Shown here piece by piece: positions 59,787-64,000 of a DNA stretch of 64,000 bases. Source of the stretch: Mercenaria mercenaria (taxonomy: Eukaryota > Mollusca > Bivalvia > Venerida > Veneridae); NCBI RefSeq assembly GCF_021730395.1, contig NC_069375.1, positions 18,127,001 to 18,191,000 on the forward strand, in the 5' to 3' direction. The notes beneath the pieces are model-generated. The model made no database searches and was not told the DNA's origin. It was given only the letters and a program-made list of their open reading frames with translations. How positions within the stretch are numbered: the stretch's first letter is position 1; each line of letters opens with the position of its first letter. The position numbers were made by a program, and so were the translations under genes.

Positions 59787-60113
59787 TTAATTTCCAAAGA
59801 TGTCCTTCTTTCTGATAGTTGAGTTTTTAATCTTCCGGTTTGTTTTGTGCTTTTTATTCTTTTTTGTTGTAGATTTCCTACCACTCTTTTTTGTCTTATT
59901 TTTCTTTTTATTTGTCCTCTGTTTCCACTTTTTAGCACCTCCTGTTTGTAGTCTGCCAATCTTTTTGATTTTCTTAGCAGTCCTTCGCTGTCGACGGTTT
60001 TCTGGTTTCTGAATCATATCTACTACAGCAGATGGTTTTATATTCTCTCTCTCTAGTTCACTTTTGGCTTGTTGTACAGTTTGTTCTGAGGGGATGACTA
60101 CTTTTATAGGCAA
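59787..60113 (-). CDS. Polinton basic core-like protein
   Basis: 108 residues, extremely Lys/Arg-rich in the second half (KKWKQRTNKKKNKTKKSGRK), preceded by an N-terminal helix (EQTVQQAKSELERENIKP). The composition resembles adenovirus core proteins (VII, mu), and it lies beside the capsid genes. A DNA-condensing virion role is inferred. Part of it overlaps a shadow frame in a second register. Confidence 0.6.
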   Translation of the reverse strand: MPIKVVIPSEQTVQQAKSELERENIKPSAVVDMIQKPENRRQRRTAKKIKKIGRLQTGGAKKWKQRTNKKKNKTKKSGRKSTTKKNKKHKTNRKIKNSTIRKKDIFGN

Positions 60114-60255
60114 TTGAGTAGTACTTTGTTTCCCACTTGAAGACTCACTGATATCACTCGTGCTCGTCTGGCGCCTCTGATTGGTTAACTGATGTTAGGC
60201 CCTTACTCACTTTATCAAAAATGAGACCCACTTTTGTGGATTTGGTACATATAGT

Positions 60256-60708
60256 TTAGAAGGATTCATAATCACTGAAGAAAGGATACTGTTTAAAATG
60301 AAGTGTCATATACAAAGGTGAAATCAAATCTGTTGGAGTTTTATCACTCGCCAGTTTTATATTCACTTCGATCTCTTTGAAGTCCTTCTTTTTAATAGGA
60401 AGGTAGAATGGTGAATCAATCTGATATTGCCATAACGATTTTTTTGTCTTTTCAAGTCGTCTCAATAAAGGAAGTCTATGTCCATGGACTACACTTTCAG
60501 CACATATATCTATATAAATGTAAAGGGCCTGATCATCTATAACTCTCTTCGCTTTAGAGTCTTGACTCGCTTGAAATTCCACGAGTGCTACTTTCCACAT
60601 ACCCTGCAAGGACATTCTAGCTGGTAAAACAATCTTAAATTTATACACTTCATTATCTGGAAAGTAGTCATTACTTTCATCACTTTTAATATAAACATAA
60701 CGATCCAT
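60256..60708 (-). CDS. Polinton minor capsid protein (penton-like)
   Basis: 150 residues, beta-rich: YVYIKSDESNDYFPDNEVYK, FKIVLPARMSLQGMWKVALV, EFQAS. The phrase F-x-V/I-x-L-P...L-x-G-x-W-x-V-A-L-x-E-F is the N-terminal signature of Polinton penton-like single-jelly-roll proteins. Role: capsid vertices. It lies immediately downstream of the integrase gene in the same direction. It is shorter than some homologues, and its C-terminus could continue by splicing. Confidence 0.75.
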   Translation of the reverse strand: MDRYVYIKSDESNDYFPDNEVYKFKIVLPARMSLQGMWKVALVEFQASQDSKAKRVIDDQALYIYIDICAESVVHGHRLPLLRRLEKTKKSLWQYQIDSPFYLPIKKKDFKEIEVNIKLASDKTPTDLISPLYMTLHFKQYPFFSDYESF

Positions 60709-60713
60709 TGTGT

Positions 60714-61967
60714 TTATGCCGAGGTTCCTGCGGTATCTTTGACTTCATCCGCCAGAATCCAACTATTAAATGTCTTTGGAAAGCCCTCCCACTGCACAAA
60801 ATAATAAAGCTTCTTGTTTCTTCTTTTACGTTTTAATATTTTTTCAATAAACCATAGACTGTAAATGTCTTTGTCTACTTTTGTTAATTCGGACGTGTAA
60901 AAATTACCCTTGATTGATTCATCATTCAAGTCCTTCAACTTATACATAGGAATGCCCTGCAGTAGAAATCTTCTACTTAGTTTGAAGACTTCCGCAGTAT
61001 ACTGTTCTTGATAGGCCCTGCGAAATGGATGCTTAGCAAAAGATATACGCACTAGATCACCTGTTTTAAATCTGTATACTGGCTTCGCCTTTTTATGAAC
61101 ACCAGATTTTTTCAAGTACATGTAAGCCCACACATCAGCTTCATTTTCTTTATTGACTTGATTGGGCGTTAAATTGTTTAAGCTCCTATGAGGCGTGTCA
61201 TTATAGCTGGCTATTATTTTATTCAGATCACTTATATAGTGATAGGAACGTCTTTGTCTCATCATTCTGTACAGCCGGGTTTTTATGCTTCTCTGACTGC
61301 GTTCAACGAAGTTAGCTTTTGGTGAATTTTGCGTAGTAAAAAAATATATATCCTTCTCTTTCATGAGCTTTTTAAACCATTGATTTACAAATTCAGACCC
61401 TTTGTCTGAACGAATTTTTAATGGTTTCACATCCTTAAGAATTTCTTTCATCGCTTTTGTCACTGACTTCGCAGTTTTATCTTTTAAAGGTTTAACCCGT
61501 AGCTTTCTGGAAAACACATCAATACAGAATAGTAGAAAGCGCACGCCATCATTTTCTTTAGACAAATTCTCCATGCTAAGCAGATCTATATCCCACATTT
61601 CATTTATATGACTCACACGAACTTGAGCCCTCTTGATTTGATGAGGAACTTGTTTCTGAAGGGAGTAAGAGTCCTGCTTATCTAACCAGTCTTTAATAAA
61701 CTGAAGACTGAATTCGCCAGGATAATCATTCTTCAGTGCATAAAACAATTTAGCTACACCACTGTAAGATGCTGGATTTTTGGCGTTGTAATAGTATTTC
61801 TTCAATAGCTTCTCTTTTTCAGACGTATTCATGCTGACTGATTTCAATTGAATGAATGTAAGACTACACACACTGTCATATTTAAGGACATACTCAGAAG
61901 ATAAAGTATGGCTCCATAGCTTGTACTGCCCGAGGTAATATCCCAGAGCAAAGGGAATACAATCCAT
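60714..61967 (-). CDS. Polinton integrase with chromodomain, right copy
   Basis: 417 residues. The DDE core has Asp126/128 (MWDIDLL), Asp188 (RSDKGSEF) and Glu222 (NFVERSQRSIKTRLYR); before it lies a helical region without an obvious HHCC zinc motif. After the core comes a beta-barrel-like domain (YRFKTGDLVRISFAKHPF), and a C-terminal chromodomain (WFIEKILKRKRRNKKLYYFV, QWEGFPKTFNSW). It would catalyse insertion with a 6-bp duplication, matching the flanks. Most of it lies within the terminal inverted repeat. It looks whole. The Met at residue 46 (MNTSEKEKL) is an alternative start shared with the left copy. Confidence 0.93.
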   Translation of the reverse strand: MDCIPFALGYYLGQYKLWSHTLSSEYVLKYDSVCSLTFIQLKSVSMNTSEKEKLLKKYYYNAKNPASYSGVAKLFYALKNDYPGEFSLQFIKDWLDKQDSYSLQKQVPHQIKRAQVRVSHINEMWDIDLLSMENLSKENDGVRFLLFCIDVFSRKLRVKPLKDKTAKSVTKAMKEILKDVKPLKIRSDKGSEFVNQWFKKLMKEKDIYFFTTQNSPKANFVERSQRSIKTRLYRMMRQRRSYHYISDLNKIIASYNDTPHRSLNNLTPNQVNKENEADVWAYMYLKKSGVHKKAKPVYRFKTGDLVRISFAKHPFRRAYQEQYTAEVFKLSRRFLLQGIPMYKLKDLNDESIKGNFYTSELTKVDKDIYSLWFIEKILKRKRRNKKLYYFVQWEGFPKTFNSWILADEVKDTAGTSA

Positions 61968-62318
61968 TGATAAATTTATGTAAATATTCTATGCAGTAAT
62001 CTCCCATTACAAGACACTCTGTGCCCGCTCTAGACATCATTCAGTGCTCATATATCACCCGAGTTCGAGTCCCATCAAAGGTGAAATTCAACTTGAGTAA
62101 ACCCTCCACCCCCCAGGTTAATATATCTATAAGCAAAGGGAAACAACCCATTGCTCATAGTATGAAAATATCCTATGTAGTAGTCCCCCATTATAATAGT
62201 CTGCTAACGTTCTACATTTTAACTTCAATTGTGGAGGGTGGCTCTTGTGGATCTGGCTCTAAAATTGTGGATCCGGCTCCAAAATTGTGGATACTGCTCT
62301 CACCACATTTATACTACT
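60935..62318 (-). repeat. Polinton right terminal inverted repeat
   Basis: Inverted copy of the left end, covering the integrase gene to MYKLK and the tip AGTAGTATAAATGTGG (minus strand). The two repeats are slightly unequal in length and otherwise nearly identical. Confidence 0.88.
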
Positions 62319-62324
62319 TACGTA

Positions 62325-62812
62325 CATAGAGATACCCTACCCTCCCTCCCATTTCTACTTTAGAAATTCGTTTTTTATCTTCTAGTATATTAGTCTTAAC
62401 ATCTCATTTTTGTTATTTTAAGGGGACTGGTAGTATTGTTGAATGGAATAGAATAAACATTGTTTATTATTGGAAATAATAATATGGATGATATCAGTAA
62501 TTAGAATAATCAGTGATAGTCATTGAACTTTAAAATGATTGAAGTGATTGTTTATATTAAACAAATGATGGTTCGTTTATGTTGGACAATATACTAGGAG
62601 TAACGACAGTTTTACTGTTATAAATGTGTTTGTGTAATGCACTGGGAATGAACATTGAAAGGTTAACTCACGATTAGATTGAATGACATTGAGTGTTTAA
62701 TACACAGACTGAATAACTTTATATAAAAAAGTTGATTATTTTTCTTATGATATAATGACACTGCTATTGATATATATGTAATGAAATATTGTTATGTTGT
62801 AATACAAAATTT
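62325..62812 (+). other. DIRS segment between A2 and B2
   Basis: The first ten bases complete A2 (CATAGAGATA). The rest, about 480 bp, is AT-rich without open frames. It belongs to the DIRS element by position. Confidence 0.7.
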
Positions 62813-62940
62813 CGATATATTACACAATACGAGACTGTTCCTATTTAACCACTGTGTTTTGTTGTTATTTCTACAAATGATTTGTTAAATAGGGGATAAA
62901 TGATTTATTTCCGTTTGAGAGAATCGAATTAGGAAATAAA
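62813..62940 (+). repeat. DIRS split direct repeat B2
   Basis: Apparently identical to B1; ends AATTAGGAAATAAA, after which the flanking sequence begins. Confidence 0.92.
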
Positions 62941-64000
62941 AAGGAGAATATTTCTATGATGTTCAACAGCATTAATATACATTAATATATTGTCAATACT
63001 GTCCCATGTTGAGCTGCTTGAACATGTTTTAATATGATAAAACTATTGCATACCCTTTTAACGCTTATTTAAAAGTACATATTTGATTCAATCTAAAAGT
63101 TTTTAATACTTCAGATTTTGATTCTGATATCATTTAAACAACGGTGACGTACATGACGACCGAATGTCGTTTCAAACATAGGTTCATCGACTGAATACAT
63201 TGCTAAAAGTGTTATTGAAATCACTGAGTAATAGATGAACGGCTAGCAAATGTACCATAGATTTAGTCCAGTGAAGTTTTCTGGCATTTAATTAGATCTA
63301 GAACTGTTTCAATCAAAGCGCTAAAAGTACTGATGGTGGATGCTATTGCTGCTAATAAATTTGGAAAATACTTGAAAAAGGTGACATCTGAGAAATTCTT
63401 ACTATAAACCGAGGATCATTTTTGTTTGCAAAACATTCAGCTTTTGTTTCAAACTTAATGCTTTTCTCTGCCTGCAATTGTTTACATCTTTAATGGCTAG
63501 TTTTGTATCTTTTTGATTATTTATGACGAAAACTATAACATTACTTAAACATTTTCACGAACCTACAAATTGATAAGATTGTAAAACAGTAGTACATATC
63601 TTCGACTGGCTTAGTCAAAGCCTGCAACATTTTTATTTTTGTCCTTTTTTGCGATTTTCGGGTTTCAGCTTTTTCTACGTTATTTGCTACGTGATCTCTA
63701 GGGCAGTACTATGGTATGATACGGTGATAAAGAACAACTGCAAGCTAAATATTACCGCTCCAGTTCTGGAGACATGAGGTCATCTTTTGTTCATGTGACC
63801 ATCAATTTGCATGTTTATATTCATACACTTGGTCGTTTTGAGTGAAACGTAGAGTTCAGTTTATGTTGTTTATAGTTGCAGAATTTATATTAAAATGGCT
63901 TTAATGCATGCCTGGTAGCACCGCATATCTGAACGTAGTGAATATGATTGGAAAGCCTGGAACTATTTACTGTGTTGTTGTCAGGATTGTCTTAAGAACT
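62941..64000. other. Flanking non-coding sequence
   Basis: No gene, repeat or RNA recognised. Confidence 0.4.

Larger units (their letters stand above)
44641..62324. mobile_element. Polinton (Maverick), 17.7 kb, inserted in DIRS A2
   Basis: The element proper is 44647-62318, flanked by the 6-bp duplication TACGTA (44641-44646 and 62319-62324), the length typical of Polintons. Terminal inverted repeats begin AGTAGTATAAATGTGGTGG and are unusually long, about 1.3 kb. Gene set: integrase (both ends), polymerase B, packaging ATPase, adenain-like protease, major and minor capsid proteins, small basic proteins, and an accessory block (RING, BIR and others). Repeat-end identity is very high, so it is a young fossil. 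Most genes look whole; about three (left integrase, polymerase, major capsid) look broken, roughly one break each. Confidence 0.95.
38919..62940 (+). mobile_element. DIRS-like tyrosine-recombinase retrotransposon, with a Polinton nested in its right end
   Basis: A1 repeat (38919-39061), gag, RT/RNase H and tyrosine recombinase genes, B1 (44386-44513), A2 (44514 on), and B2 (62813-62940) form the split-direct-repeat layout A1-ORFs-B1-A2-B2 of PAT/Ngaro-type DIRS elements. No target duplication is seen, as expected for recombinase insertion. Without the inserted Polinton the element is about 6.3 kb. A1 and A2 show one visible difference over ~134 bp; B1 and B2 look identical, so it is a young insertion. 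It looks nearly whole, with about one break in the coding region besides the Polinton insertion. Confidence 0.88.

Noticed and set aside
59735-59959. Lys-rich minus-strand frame overlapping the basic core protein
   Set aside because: It is the same A-rich sequence read in another register; the 59787-60113 frame has the plausible N-terminus.

Overview
The window looks like an accessory, repeat-dominated stretch of an AT-rich invertebrate nuclear genome, most likely a marine bivalve mollusc. That attribution is an inference. It rests on the mix of a Polinton, a DIRS-like tyrosine-recombinase retrotransposon, several tRNA-derived SINEs and LINEs, and dispersed repeats of the kind common in clam genomes. 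I see no convincing single-copy host gene. Almost everything interpretable is mobile DNA, and much of it is nested.

Left part (1-13.5 kb). A tandem dispersed repeat lies at about 330-835. A near-full-length LINE at about 3.67-8.29 kb has ORF1, then an endonuclease/reverse-transcriptase ORF2, then a TTCTG tail; each ORF carries one frameshift. A decayed RNase H-type LINE tail lies at about 9.59-10.25 kb, and several tRNA-SINEs follow.

Middle (13.56-32.42 kb). This appears to be one giant foldback-type DNA element of 18.9 kb. It is flanked by a perfect 9-bp direct repeat (CCTTGAGGA), with a palindromic AGCAGTAAT-type minisatellite at each end. Inverted arms are built from tandem ~380-bp units, which in the best-preserved stretch alternate as an A/B dimer of ~766 bp. 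The arms face a 1.2-kb spacer. Other elements sit inside it: a 4.5-kb inverted-repeat element that splits one unit (8-bp target duplication, 7/8 match), a hAT-like MITE with a perfect 8-bp duplication, a 5'-truncated LINE tail and SINEs.

33.8-34.4 kb holds a separate foldback MITE, and 36.9-37.3 kb holds a SINE.

Right part (38.9-62.9 kb). A DIRS-like element has split direct repeats in the order A1 - gag, RT/RNase H, tyrosine recombinase - B1 - A2 - B2. Its A2 repeat was hit by a 17.7-kb Polinton (44,647-62,318; 6-bp duplication TACGTA). The Polinton carries integrase at both ends, protein-primed DNA polymerase B, packaging ATPase, adenain-like protease, major and minor capsid proteins and small basic proteins. 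Its accessory block includes a BIR-domain protein, a RING-finger protein and two possible PC4-like proteins. Repeat identity indicates that both insertions are young. Both are treated here as fossils, and a few of their genes look broken.
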